Assembly (NCBI GenBank): GCA_035341855.1
Contig: DAOQWA010000032.1
Span: forward strand, 1-34,537
Source of the DNA: QQVM01 sp035341855
GTDB taxonomy: Bacteria; Bacteroidota; Bacteroidia; AKYH767-A; 2013-40CM-41-45
Length of the DNA: 34,537 nt
Reading direction: 5' to 3'
Made by a program: the position numbers and the translations under genes. Position 1 is the stretch's first letter; every line of letters begins with the position of its first letter. Below are positions 16,798-30,200 of this stretch, in pieces. The notes below the pieces were generated by a model. It saw nothing but the letters and a program-made list of their open reading frames with translations. It was not told where the DNA came from and did not search any database.

Positions 16798-17363
16798 AAT
16801 TTCTTTTCGAGGAAAATTTTAAGATTCCTTTTCCCGTTTTGAATATGACTTTTTATTTGAAGGAGAGTGAGACCGGTTTTCAACGCAATTTCTTTGTAGC
16901 TCAACTGTTGAATGTAGAACAATTCGATACATGTTCTTTGTTCAGAATTCAGGTGCAGAATTCCCTTTTCTAGTCCCTGCAGGCGCTCTTCTATATCTGC
17001 ATCTTCACTTAGATGCACGGAACTCAGCTTTTCCATATTTCCGGCTTGTGTTTCAGCCGACTCTAAAGGTACTGAAAAGAGCCCCTTTTTCTTTCGCAGC
17101 TCCATCAAACAATGGTTTCGAACAACGCTGTGAAGCCAGGATTTAAAATTACGGATATCGTGATGAAGCAGGTCATTATGAAGTTTTTCAAAAACCTGCA
17201 TTACTGCATCTTCGCTTTCCATGGGGTCGCGGAGGTATTTTAATGCCACACCAAAAGCTTGCGGAAGGTATCTTCGGAACAGTTCTCCCAGGCATTCTTT
17301 TTCACCATCCCGGAAATTTTGGATTAGTTCAAGGTCATTAAGCTGCGACGGAGAGTCTGACAT
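16794..17363 (-). CDS. ECF-type RNA polymerase sigma factor
   Basis: The gene encodes 189 residues. Region 2 spans about 25-92 (LGELFRRYLPQAFGVALKYL, EDAVMQVFEKLHNDL, FKSWLHSVVRNHCLMELRKKK). Region 4 spans about 128-187 (LNSEQRTCIELFYIQQLSYK, then EIALKTGL and the recognition helix SHIQNGKRNLK). There is no region 1 or 3, as usual for extracytoplasmic-function sigma factors. The next gene is its cognate membrane anti-sigma factor with a 4-nt overlap. The start faces the long leader region of the giant adhesin gene, so a shared regulatory region is possible. No -7 element was found for it by eye. Confidence 0.93.
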   Translation of the reverse strand: MSDSPSQLNDLELIQNFRDGEKECLGELFRRYLPQAFGVALKYLRDPMESEDAVMQVFEKLHNDLLHHDIRNFKSWLHSVVRNHCLMELRKKKGLFSVPLESAETQAGNMEKLSSVHLSEDADIEERLQGLEKGILHLNSEQRTCIELFYIQQLSYKEIALKTGLTLLQIKSHIQNGKRNLKIFLEKKL

Positions 17364-17541
17364 TTAATTATTGGGATTGTTGCAAGGTACAGCTCACAGA
17401 TTTAACGACAAAAAGTTTGTAATCGGTTTTTTATTTTGTGCATGCTGAGAGTCAACTTAATTTTTAATAAAGAACTCTAATAATTTATTAACGCTGAATA
17501 AAGCAATCATGCTATTTCATAGGGGAAACAATCTAGCGTGA

Positions 17542-17721
17542 ATGAAAAATAATTTAACCAAAACTGTTAATTGTTTATTCGGCCGTATTTACATTAACGA
17601 CTTGAGCAAAACCTATTTGTTTTTTGGTCAAAGCGCAAGTCGTTTTAACATAAGAGGCTTTAACAATTTGTCTAAAACTCAAAGAACTTTAAGGCCTTCC
17701 GATAAAATGTTAATAAGTTAA
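17542..17721 (+). CDS. Doubtful 59-codon open frame in the leader region
   Basis: An ATG at 17542, preceded directly by an in-frame TGA, opens 59 codons ending in TAA. The peptide is Asn-, Thr- and Lys-rich with an internal echo (INDLSKT and FNNLSKT) that follows a DNA-level repeat. There is no well-spaced Shine-Dalgarno sequence: AGGGGA lies about 17 nt upstream. It matches no family I recognise and also overlaps an inverted repeat. It is most likely a chance frame. Confidence 0.12.
   Translation: MKNNLTKTVNCLFGRIYINDLSKTYLFFGQSASRFNIRGFNNLSKTQRTLRPSDKMLIS
17596..17644. repeat. Imperfect 12-bp inverted repeat with 25-nt loop
   Basis: AACGACTTGAGC (17596-17607) is the reverse complement of GCGCAAGTCGTT (17633-17644) except at one position. 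The loop itself contains a weaker ACC/GGT pair. It could be an operator for a dimeric regulator or an RNA hairpin in the leader transcript. Confidence 0.45.
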
Positions 17722-17896
17722 AAATGCCTTAAAAACAGCCATGGTAACGCTTTTCCGCTGATTCTCAATAGTTTTAAGACCAGTTATTTTAACGTTTACC
17801 CAATATTTTAAAACATTGGCCACTAATGACAGGCATGAAGAAGAAAGAGATTTGTTAAATTGATTGACTTAATTAACTTAGTGCTACAATCATGGT

Positions 17897-17924
17897 CGGT
17901 AACTGCCATAATTACCGGGTTTTT
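17897..17924 (+). terminator. Weak terminator-like hairpin
   Basis: CGGTAA (17897-17902) pairs with TTACCG (17912-17917) around a 9-nt loop, followed by GG and five T residues. The stem is short, so termination would be inefficient. It may be part of a folded leader. Confidence 0.3.
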
Positions 17925-18161
17925 CAATAGAACATCTTTCGACATAAATTAACTGATTAGGGTTTCGAAGTGAGCTAAGAATTGAAAAAATCAGTGGGGC
18001 TAAAGAGTTGACATTTTAAAAAACACACAATCAATAAAAAACCAATGCTCTTTTAGTAGACTGCGGCTAACAGAGAGAAACAAGAGTGAAAAGGGAGCTT
18101 AACAAGACACACAGAGTATGATTATTTTTTACCAACCAGAAAACATATAATCCTGAAATTA

Positions 18162-18198
18162 GTGCATACCCGTTTTATGATGGGCGTGCATTTTTTTT
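18162..18198 (+). terminator. Terminator- or attenuator-like hairpin just upstream of the giant adhesin gene
   Basis: GTGCATACCC (18162-18171) pairs with GGGCGTGCAT (18182-18191) with two G-U pairs and one A-C mismatch, around a 10-nt loop. It is followed at once by eight T residues (18191-18198). It lies 55 nt before the ATG at 18253, with no gene ending upstream on this strand. It therefore either ends a leader RNA or controls read-through into the giant gene. A 10-codon frame (18118-18150) ends just before it. Confidence 0.5.
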
Positions 18199-18252
18199 AT
18201 AGGATACAAGATAAATCTAACAAAAACACACAACCTTTTTATTTTAACAAAC

Positions 18253-21200
18253 ATGAAAACAAACAACTACTCTAAAACGCAATCAACGAGCTTTAATCGT
18301 TGGATGTTATTTGCAGGAATTGCAATGATGTCAATGTTCACGTTCGTTGCACAGGCACAAGTGAGTGTCACCGCAACAGCAGGAGATGTCGGACCGACAG
18401 CCTACACTACAGTGAATGCAGCATTCACAGCCATCAATGCGGGCACCCATCAGGGAGACATTACAGTAACTGTTACTGCTAATACTACCGAACCGGCCAC
18501 ACCCGTTCCATTGCTTCGTAGCAACTCTCCAAGCAGTTATACCAGCGTGTTGATCACAGCATCCGGTGATGTTACGATTAATTCTGCCGCAAGTCCATCC
18601 ACCAACCGTGGTATTATTGAGCTTGCGGGGGCAGATAACGTTACCATTGATGGTGACGATCCGGGCACAGGAGGTGACAGAAATTTAACCATTCAGTCTG
18701 TGGCTTCTTCGACAGCCGGAATAGCTTGTGTCAGGATATCTTCAAATAGTGCTACCGGAACAGACGGGGCAGATAATGTGACCGTGAAGAATTGTAACAT
18801 TGTTGGGTCAAGAAATTCGGCAACGTCTACTGTAAACAATTATGGAATACAATTCTCTAACGGTACTTCCACAAGCTCGTCATCAACAGGTGCATATTCA
18901 AGTTTGAATACTGTCATTGAGAACAACCTGATTACCCGTACTTACAGAGCTGTTCATGCCTATGGAAGCAGTTCATCTTATCCCAATACAGGCATCCAAA
19001 TCCTGAACAACATTATGGGTAGTTCTACTTCTGCAGACAATATCGGATTCAGGGGAATCCTTATACAGTATTCTGCAGTAAGCTCTGGCGGGGCCGTCAT
19101 TAGCGGGAACGATATTAGTGTAGGAGACCTGGGAAGCTCCGGCTATTCTTCAACTATTGCTGGCATAGAAGTGGGAACCGTAAACTACGGCATCTCTATC
19201 ATTGGAAACAATATACACGACATTAATCAGCCAAGCACCAGCGGTTATGGTGCACATGGAATATACGTTACCGGAAGCACCAATAATACACTTTCTACAA
19301 TTGCAAATAACTTTATCCGTGATTGCAAAATGGTGGTTTATCAAACATCAACTACCAGCACATTCATTCCAACCGGTGTATTCTTTACAGCCGGTGCAAC
19401 AGGGGTTAGTTTTATTCATAATACTATTTCACTTGGTGCTCAACTGGGATCAGGTGTTAACTTTTCTTCTTTTGGCGTGAATGCAAGTGTCAGTGGAGTC
19501 AGGTTTACAGAATTCTCAAACAACATTGTTGTGAATAATTCCACAAGCACAACGGCTTACGGTTTTTATACCTCCAACACATTAAACATTAGCGGAGGCA
19601 CCGTTAATAATAATAACTATTATGTACCGGGAGGACATGTCGGATACTATAACGCAGGCAACAGAACTTCATTGGCAGACTGGCAATCAGCTACAAGTAA
19701 GGACGCTGCATCGCTGAATATCAATCCGCCATTTACCTCTTCATCGGATCTGCATATTCCTGCTTCCACCTCCACCTTATTGGAATCAGGAGGCCTTTCG
19801 TCCTCAATAACTACAGACTTTGATGGGGACTCACGTCCAAGCGGCGGTCTTGCAGTTGCTCCGGATATCGGCGCAGACGAGTTTGATGGCAGCAATCCTA
19901 ACTTTTGTTCAGGCACACCGACAGCGGGTACCATTTCCGGTGCTGCATCAGTTTGCGGTGGAACAGGCACTACACTTAGTCTTAGCGGAGCATCTACAGA
20001 GTCAGGTATAAGTTACCAATGGGCATCATCTACTACTATGGGTGGGCCATATACTAATATGGGAACGGCAGCCACGCAAGCAACAGGAGCGCTTACAGTA
20101 GACACATATTATATAGTTACACTTACTTGTAGCAATGGTGGCGGAACAGCATCTGCTGCTGAGCATGCTATCACAATCACTGCTGCTCCGTCTGTTGGGG
20201 TCTCAGGGTCTGCATCTGCATATTGTACCGGAGGTTCTCCGGTTACTTTGACAGCCTCAGGTGCTGACACCTATGCCTGGTCACCTGCCGGCGGCTTATC
20301 GGCAACAACAGGCACGACTGTTGATGCAACCCCAACCCTTAATACCACCTATACGGTTGTTGGAACGGATGCGGGTACAACATGTACAGCCAGCGCAACC
20401 ACAACAGTTGCTGTTGTTGGAACACCAACGGTTAGCGCAACAGCTACTCCTGCTTTTGTTTGTAGCGGAGGTAATTCTCAATTATTTGCTACAGGTGTAT
20501 CAGGAACACAGGTAGCAAACTACGGATATACCTACAGTACAGGGGCAACATTAGACCCGATGAGCGGATCAACAACCGTTATTTCATCCGGCAATGACGA
20601 CACACCTATGGCCTCTCCGGAAAACATTGGGTTTTCATTTGTACTGAATGGCACAGCATATACCCAATATTCAGCATCACCTGATGGCTGGCTCAGACTG
20701 GGAAGCGGTACGGCTACGGCAGAATACTCAAATTCAGTCACCAGCACTTCAAATACTCCAAAAATTTACGGCTACTGGGATGATCTGGCAACAGGAACCG
20801 ATGGTAATGTTCAGACACTATTAACAGGTACAGCGCCAAGTAGAATTTTCATTGCCCAATGGTTTGTGACAATTCCTAGAAATACAACGGGTGCGGCAAA
20901 TTCAACGTTTCAGGTTTGGTTATATGAAGGATCAAACAAGATTGAACTTCGTTATGGAACAATGGGTTCAGGCTCAATGTCTGCATCTGTTGGAGTAACC
21001 GCTTCGGCTACATCATACCAATCCATCACAGTTACAAGTAATACAAGCAGCAACACAACAGCAAACAATTCTGTTGCCAATCAGCCTGCAAGTGGAACGA
21101 TGTATTCGTTTTCACCGGGAGCCTTTACATATTCCTGGACACCGTCTACGTTTTTAAATTTTGATAATATCCAGGATCCTGAGGCGCAATCCGTAACAGC

Positions 21201-24200
21201 AACAACCACATATACTGTTGTTGCAAGTGAACTGGGTTGTGTTTCGTCCGGATCAGATGTGACTGTGTCCCTTGCAACTCCGGTTAGTGTTGCTGTAAAC
21301 AGCCCAACTATTTGTGATGGACAAAGTGCAGCTTTAACAGCTGTCCCAACAGACGGCGGACCACCTATTACTTATGCCTGGTCACCTGCAACAGACCTTG
21401 ATGCAACAACAGGCGTTACTGTGAATGCGTCACCAACCTCAACAATAGACTATACAGTAACAGCAACAGATGCTTGTGCAACAACAGCTTCTGCTATTGC
21501 AACTGTGACGGTTGAAGCAACTCCAAGTGCAAGTGTAACACCTGCCGGCCCGCTTGTTGAGTGTTTAAATGAAGCTTCACAACTGGTATCTTCTACAAGT
21601 GCCGGCAGCCCAACATACCAATGGACCCTCAACGGAGGAAATATTGGAGTTGGAGGAACTTCAGCGAATTATACTCCTGCAGCATCAGGTAACTATGCAG
21701 TTATCGTCACTGATGGAAATTGCAGCTCGACCTCAAACGTGGTAGCTGTTACAATTAACCCATCGCCTACTGCCGTTACTGCAGATGCCGATGTTAGTGC
21801 AATTTGTGCCGGCGGAGTTGTTAACCTTACATCTTCGGCTAATTCAGGAGAGAGTGTTTCTCTAAACTACAGCGAAGGATTCGAGGCAGGATTGCCATCA
21901 GGTTGGACGGTGTTGCAGGGAGGAACCGGAAACTTGTGGACAATCACTACATCGCCTTCAGGTTCTGCTCATGGTGGTAGTGGAGTTGCACAATATTTAT
22001 ATAACTCAACGGAGGACGCAAACACCTGGTTGATCACTGATGCCTTCAATCTTGTGGCAGGTGCAACTTATACAATTGAATTCTGGGAGAGAACATCCGG
22101 TTCATTCCCTGAGCAGTTGAAGTTGACTGTTGGTACTGCACAAACTATTGCTGCACAAACAACAACTCTTCTGGATCTTGGAAGTCATACGGCAAGCTCA
22201 TATACTTTGAGATCGACAACATTTGCACCATCTTCAACCGGAACTTATTATTTTGGATGGCACGCATATTCTTTAGCTGACGAATATTATATAAACATAG
22301 ATGATATATCTATTACAGGTTCACTCTCTATTCCGGCAAGCTTTGCCTGGACTTCTACCCCGGGAGGATTTACTTCTGCAGCAATGGATACTCTTGACCA
22401 TCCGTCGTCTACCTTAACCTATACTGTAACCGCTACAAATTCTTTTGGATGTACAGCCTCTGCAACAACGTCAAGTGTATACGTTAATGACTTGGGTGTT
22501 TCAGGAACCCCAACTGATGCAACTTGTTATGGAGTATCAGACGGTTCGATCGTAGCATCCGGATCAGGCGGAACACCTGCTTATGAATATTCATTAGATG
22601 GTAGCATCTGGCAATCAAGCGCCACATTCAGTGGATTGGCATCAGGTACTTATACTCTATATATTAAAGACACTCAACCATGTACAACTTCAGTTGGTGG
22701 AATAGTTGTGGGATCACCTGCACAGTTGGTTGTATCTGCATCAACAGGCTACAGTGGATTTGCTTGTGACGGAGACGATGTAACATTAACAGCAACTTCA
22801 GGTTTTGTAAGTTATGACTGGACCGGTCCAAACTCATATAGTGATAATGTTAACCCTTCAGTCATCACAGGCGCCGGTTTGGTTGCAAATGGCACCTATA
22901 CTGTAACCGTTTCTGACGGTTCATGTTCTGAAACTGCTACAACAGATGTAACATTGAATCCGGTTGGAACAATTACCGTAAGTCTTGCATCCGGAGCAAA
23001 TCCTTCTTGTGATGGAACACCGATCACATTCACAGCCACACCTGCGAATGCCCCATCACCTACTTATGAATTCTTCTTAAACACAGTGTCAGTTCAGAAC
23101 AGTTCATCTGATACATATACATATACTCCGGTAGACGGAGATCAATTGTACGTTGTATTGAGCCAGGTTACTTCAGGATGTGCTACAGGATCTCCTGCCA
23201 CATCTAACACAGTTACTCAGAATGTTGATACTGTACCTGATGCTCCAACGATTTCAGCGGGAGGTCCACTTACTTTCTGTGCAAATATTGCCGATGTAAC
23301 ACTTACCTCTAGTTACGTTGGAGGTAATGAGTGGAGCACAACAGAAACAACTGATGCAATTACAACTAATGTATCCGGTTCATATACTGTGACCTATACT
23401 GATGGAAATGGTTGTTCTGCAACTTCAGCTGCAACAGTAGTTACTGCGAATACTTCTGCGGTGGCCATTACTTCTTCAAATCCGGGCGGACTATGTACGG
23501 GTGCTACGGTTACTTTAACGGCCAATGCTACACCGGCTGCTACAGATTACCTCTGGAGTACCACTGAGACAACTCAAGCAATTGATATTACGACTTCAGG
23601 AACATATGATGTTACAACAACAGATGCTAACGGCTGTACGGCTACAAACTCAATAGTTGTTTCTGACGTAGCCCTTCCTACTGCTTCAATCAGCGGTAAC
23701 GCATCCATATGCACCGGTACAACAGAAACCTTAACCGCATCCGCAACAGCAGGATCGGGAACTATTGCAACTTATCAGTGGGTGCTTAACGGTTCTACAA
23801 ATGTTGGATTGAATCAAGATACTTATGATGCAACTGCTGCAGGATCTTACACTGTTATTGTCACAAACTCTAATGGTTGTTCTGTTACATCTGCTGCCCA
23901 TGTCCTGGCGGCTACGGGTCCACTATCCGGCGCTTATACCATTGGAGCAGGTGCTGCATCTTGTACGAACTACACATCATTTGCCTCAGCGTTCAATGAC
24001 CTGAACACCAAAGGTGTGGCAGGCAACGTAGTATTTACTGTTTCATCAGGATATACTGAAACCGCGCCGGCTGGAGGTCTTACTCTTAATCAGTGTGCAT
24101 TGTCTACCGGACTTGTTTCAAACGCATCTCAGACTATTTCATTTGTTAGTGCGGGTGCTCCGAATCCTGTAATTACTGCAGGTGTTGGAACAAGTACTAC

Positions 24201-27200
24201 ACTTGATGCGATTGTTAAGCTTGTAGGTGCGGATTATGTTACTTTCAACGGTATCGATCTGGCAGAAAGTGCAGCCAATACAACATCAACTACAAGGGCT
24301 GAATGGGGTTATGCTTTATTAAAGTGTGATGGAAACAATGGATCGAACTATAATAACATCATCAACTGTTCTGTTACATTAAACAAGGCTCATACTGCCA
24401 CACGTGCGATTTACTCCGGTAACCATACGGCAGCAAGTACAACCGGCCTTTCTTATACAGGCCTGGCTAATGATCCTGCTGAAGTTAATGCTTCACGCAA
24501 CGGAAATAATACATTCTACGGAAACAGCATTCAGAATACATACGGAGCTTTCTCTTTGAATGGAAACTCATCAGCATCAGGTAACCAGTCATTAAATGAT
24601 ACGTTAAATGCTATTGGTGTTATCGGTCAAGGAGCAAACGTGATCACTGATTTCGGTGGAACATCTACATCCTGTACTGTGATCGGTTCAGCAAACCAAA
24701 GAGGCATTACTATTGACAACAATAGCATTACAGGCGGAACAGGTACAACTTCAACCCTGACCGGTATTAATCCGGGTGCAGGTGTTTGGGGCAAAATCCG
24801 AAACAATCAGTTGAACCTGGTAACAAGCTCTACCAGTTCTTCAATCACCGGTATAAGTATCAGCTTTGGAGGCGGTTCTGTTGCTAACCCTAACATCGTT
24901 ATGGTTACAGGTAACACTGTTACCATGTCTTCAACAACCCTAACTTCAGGGACTATCACCGGTATCACCTGTTCAGCTTCCGGAACCGGAGCACAGATCA
25001 CTGTGCGTTCCAATACAGTTTCTGGTTGTACATTTAATTCAGCTACTTCCGGTGCGTTCAATGGAATTACACAAACACACAGCAGTTCCAGTACCGTTAA
25101 CGATGTCAGTAATAATATTGTCAGCTCTAATTCTGTTACCGGAACCGGTCAGTTCCTTGGTGTGAATTCATTTGCTGGTAACTCACCAACCAGCTCAACA
25201 CTTAGCATGGATACCAATACTGTTTCCCTTAATACAAAAGGTGGAACAGGAAGCATGTTCTGTATCTATAATGGAGTTACGTCATCAGCATCTTTAACGA
25301 TGACCCAAAATGGAAATACTGTTAATGGCAATGTAATAACAGGAGGTTCTTCAGCCTGTACTTTGGTTGGTATTACTGCACAGGCAACTAATTATACTAT
25401 GGACGGAAACACGGTTACAAATAATTCTGTAACTACTGTAAGTGGTACAGCTGCAGGCAATGTACTTGCTATTCAAAGTAGCGGAGCGGGTACTGCAACA
25501 TCTGCTATTACCAATAATACCATAGCAGGAGTAACACTTGGCGGCGTTTCTTCAGGAGCCAGCCTGGTACGTGGTATCCTTGCAACAACAGCTGCTACTG
25601 ATAACAGAACGATCAGTGGAAATAATATTTCTGATGTTAGCACTTCATTTACAACAAGTGCAACCTGCATCGGAATTATTTCAGTAACCGGAGGAACGTC
25701 CAACATTTATAAAAATAAAATATATGGCTTCACTCCGGGACAAAATGGTACTGTATTTTCCGGAACTAAAGGTATCATCATTGGCGGTGGTACCACCAAT
25801 AATGTTTACAATAACCTGATCGGATTTGATTTTTCTGTTGCTGTCTTAACGAGTAACAATTCAGTCGTAGGACTAGAGGTTAGCGGTGGAACAAATACAA
25901 ATTTATCTTACAATACTGTTCGACTTGCCGGTAGTGGTAGCGGAACATCATTCGGTTCAAGTGGTATCAATTTAACTGTGACTACAGCAAATGTTACCAT
26001 GAAAAACAACCTCATCCTTAACTTGCTGAATTCAGGAGGTACAGGAGGTGCTGCAGCCGTTGGTTTACGCCGTACATCAGCAGCGCTGACAGGATATAAC
26101 TCTGCTTCTAATAATAACCTTTGGTATGCCGGTGCAGCATCAAGTTCACACCTGTTATACTATGACGGAACAAACAGCGATCAAACTATTGCAGCATTCA
26201 AAGCTCGGGTTAGCCCGGCAGAGTCTGCGTCTCAAAGTGGTAATCCGACACTTCTTAGCGTGAGTGGTGCAAGTGCAAATTTCCTACATGTAGATCCAAG
26301 TGTTTCTAACCTTGCAGAAAGCGGAGGAATGGCTATCACCGGAATAGATGATGATTTTGACGGGGATATTCGTCAAGGAAGCATCGGATACGCAGGTACA
26401 GGAACTGCACCTGATATCGGAGCTGATGAATTCGACGGAATTTCTTCTGCGCCAACCTTTAGCAATGTTGTAAATCCGACAGTAAGTTGTACGGCTTCCA
26501 GCCATGCAATTTCAATAGACGTAGCAACCGCAGCAGGAGTGATAGACTCTGTTAAATTGTCTTACAGCTTCAATGCGGTGCCACAGACCCCGATAAACAT
26601 GACCGTTCCTACATCAGGAAATACCTATTCATTTACTGTACCTGTAGCTACACCTGGTAATGCAGTAGTTACATGGTCTGTTGCGGCTTATAATAGCGGA
26701 GGCTTTTCTTCAATCTATACCGGAACTTCTTATCAGGATGAGTATTTAGTTGCACCATTAGCAGTAGCAAGCCCTGACACCATTTGTCTTGGAGAAAGTG
26801 TGGATTTGCTTGCCAGTGGACCACCACCGGCAGCTCCTGCAGCATCAAGCTATTGTGCTTCAACACATACTTCCGGTTGCTCAACAGATGCAATCACGAA
26901 TGTTACCTTGAATACCTTGGTTAACACAACAGGTTGTAATGTTTATACTAACTATTCAGGGCTTGGCGGGGCATATACTACCACAATTTCTGCTGGCTCA
27001 AATCCACATTCTCTTTCTATATCATTCGGATCAGATGGTAGCCAGTATTCCGGTGCATGGATAGACTATAACCATGACGGAGTATACGATGCATCAGAGT
27101 TTCTTGGAGCCGGTGGAAATGCCGGATCCAATGGAACAATTGCAATACCTTTCAATATCCCTCTAACTGCTTATAATGGAGTTACACGGATGCGTGTAAT

Positions 27201-30200
27201 TGGCGGAAATGATTCTCCGGTTACAAGTGGTCAGGCTTGCGGAGCCTCTTCAAGTACATGGGGTGAAACAGAGGATTACGATGTAACAATAACAGGAGCA
27301 ACCAGCTTTGGTCCTGCAGATCCAATCTTCACTTCATTCAGCTGGAGTGATGGGGTTAATACTGTTACAGGAAATCCTGCAGTAGCCATTCCTAGTGCAG
27401 CAGGCACCTATACATTTACTTTAACTGCAAGTGACGGAGTTTGTTCTATTAATGCGTCTACTGATACAGTAGTAGTATTACCAATTCCTGCAGCTCCATT
27501 CGGAGTTGATTCCACACAGTGTGGAAATGGAATTCCTGCATGTTATGTACAAGGAACTGTGGGTGCTACCTTCAATTGGTATGATGCAGCTAGTGGAGGA
27601 ACATTATTACAAAGTGGTTTGGATACGACCTATTTGACATCAATCAATGCTACTACCGTGTTCTATGTTTCGGAAGTAGGAACGAATGGATGCCCTGGAG
27701 AACGTGTAATGGTTACTGCTACAGTAACAGCGCCGGATCCGATTGATGCTCAATCCACACTTGTAGCGATTTGCCCGAATGAATCTATTGATTTGAGCGT
27801 TATTCAAACAGGAAGTAACAATACATATGATTATACATGGACTGCGAGTCCGTCTTCAGGAAGTGGAATTAGCGGAACGTTGATTGGTAGTCCGGTGAAT
27901 GTTACTCCTTTCATACCGGGAACATATACATATATAGTAACTGCAATAGACATTGCAGCCTCTTGCGTGATCCAGGATTCAGTTTCTGTTTTGGTAAACA
28001 ATGTGCCTAACATTACTTCTATAACTGCTATTCCGGATACAATCTGTGCAGGAGACTCTACGGTTCTTACAGCACTTACACCTGGTATAGGACCAGGAAC
28101 TGTGCTTTCCGGAACGGCAACTACAACAGAATTCAATGGCGTTTACAGAAATGGATTCGGTAACGGAGACTTCCGTCACCAATTGTTATTCACTGCCGCA
28201 GAATTATCTTCTGCAGGCTTGTATGCCGGTGATATCACAGGATTAACATTCCATGTGTCATCTGCCGGATCAGGTTCTGCTGATAATTATAACATCAGAA
28301 TGGCACATACTTCTGCCACCGCTTTATCAAGTAGTGTGCTCTCAGCAAGTCTTGTGAATGTAGCCAATGCCGTAACCTATACTGCAGTATTAGGGGATAA
28401 TTATCATCCATTTAATATTGCTCCATTTACATGGGATGGAACATCAAATGTCTTGATAGATATTTGTTACACTATCTCTGCATTTGGTGGTTCGTCAACG
28501 CTTCATGCAACTACACCTGCATTTATTGGTAATGTTAATATACTGGGAACTGCAGGTGCCTGTACATCTACAGGTACGACGAACACATTTGCAAATCGTC
28601 CGATTGTTACATTCTCAGGACAAACAAATGCACAAAGTGCCGGAACGTATAATTGGGTTTGGGATCCGGGAACATTATCCGGCAATCAGGTGAGTGCCTT
28701 CCCTGGAACTTCAACTAACTATACTGTTACTGCTACTGACCCTGCAACAACTTGTACTAACTCAGCAAACATTAATGTGTTTGTGAATCCGTCCCCTCCT
28801 GCACCAACTGCAGTAAACGGATCTCATTGCGGTAATTTGACTCCAACCTGTTCTGTAATAGGAAATGGCGGAGCATATTTCACATGGTATACTGATTCTA
28901 CAAGCAATTCATTCATTGCAGGACAAAGCGGATCAAGCCTTGTTTCATATCCTCGTACACAAACAGATACATTCTATGTGTCTGAAACGTATGCTGTAGG
29001 ATCATGTGAGGGCCCTAGAGTAATGGTTATTGAAACGTATACAGCAGCAGATGCCATCACGGCTACTGCAACTGTACCAAATGATACAATTTGTCCATTT
29101 GGAACGGTGACTCTTGATGCAACACAGGGAACGCTGAACACTTATACGACATATGACTGGACAACTGTTCCGGCTGGTGGATCAGCTACAGGTCAGAACA
29201 CAACTGCATCTGCACCAAACATTCCGGGCCAGCTCATCTGGAAAGTTACAGCCAGTGATGGTACCTGCTCTACAGAAGCCTACGACACAATTTTTGTCGC
29301 AGCGCCTCCTGCAATAGCAAGTCTTACTGCCTCTGAAGATTCAGTTTGTCCTGGAACGAATGTGACCCTGACTGCTCAAACAGCTATGGTGACTACATAT
29401 TATACGGACTCAGTCACGATATCATTATCTAACCCAACTACTGATGAAGGAAATGGAAGCTCAGGAACTGGTGGCTATGTATGTCCAGGTAACAACCTGA
29501 TTGGTTCGTTCACCCTTCCGGTAATCGCCGGAACTCCTGTAGGAGCCAGCTTAAAAATTAACGGTATAGGCCTGAACGGTGGTTCTTTTGGATCCGAGGT
29601 TCGTTTAAGCTTGAGCGGAAGTGGAATCACAGGAACATCTCCTTGCTTCCAGGGTGCAAGCAGTACTTCTACACCTAATCCATTTAATTATGTAACCGGA
29701 GTCGGCGGGCCTGCAAGTGATACGGCAACCATGGCCGCGCTTCTGAATCCTGCCGGTGGATCTGTTAGCATTAATTATGCAGATGCATACAACGATGTAA
29801 CTGCAGGACCTGATGCCAGCTTCCCTGCCTCAGCTACATTGGTATACACATATTCAGTTACATCGCCTGCTACTGCAGTGACATGGACATGGGAGCCCGG
29901 AACGATTGTCGGAAATCCGATCGTTGTGAATCCTACTTCTACTACTACTTATACAGTTAAAGCAGAGGACGGAAATGCATACGGATGTTACAATGAAGCA
30001 ACAATCACAGTGGTGGTTAATCCGGAGCCTTTAGCTCCTATTAATCCGGTTGATTTGGTTCAGTGCGGTAGTTCTGTTCCACTGATTAGCGTGACGCGTT
30101 CAGGTGCATCTACAGACAGCTTCAAGTGGTATACAGTATCAAGTGGAGGAACGGCTATTGTGGGTGAGACTGATTCAGTTCTAACTTCATTAATAGTTAG

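Larger units (their letters stand above)
17364..18252. other. Long AT-rich leader region between the sigma factor and the giant adhesin gene
   Basis: These 889 nt contain no convincing gene and no strict TAnnTTTG element. They do hold three stem-loops (17596-17644, 17897-17924 and 18162-18198), several runs of TTTTAA and AATAA, and two small open frames (17542-17721, and 10 codons at 18118-18150). The last hairpin resembles an intrinsic terminator. This is unusually long for an intergenic space in this window and probably contains a transcribed 5' leader. Confidence 0.5.
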
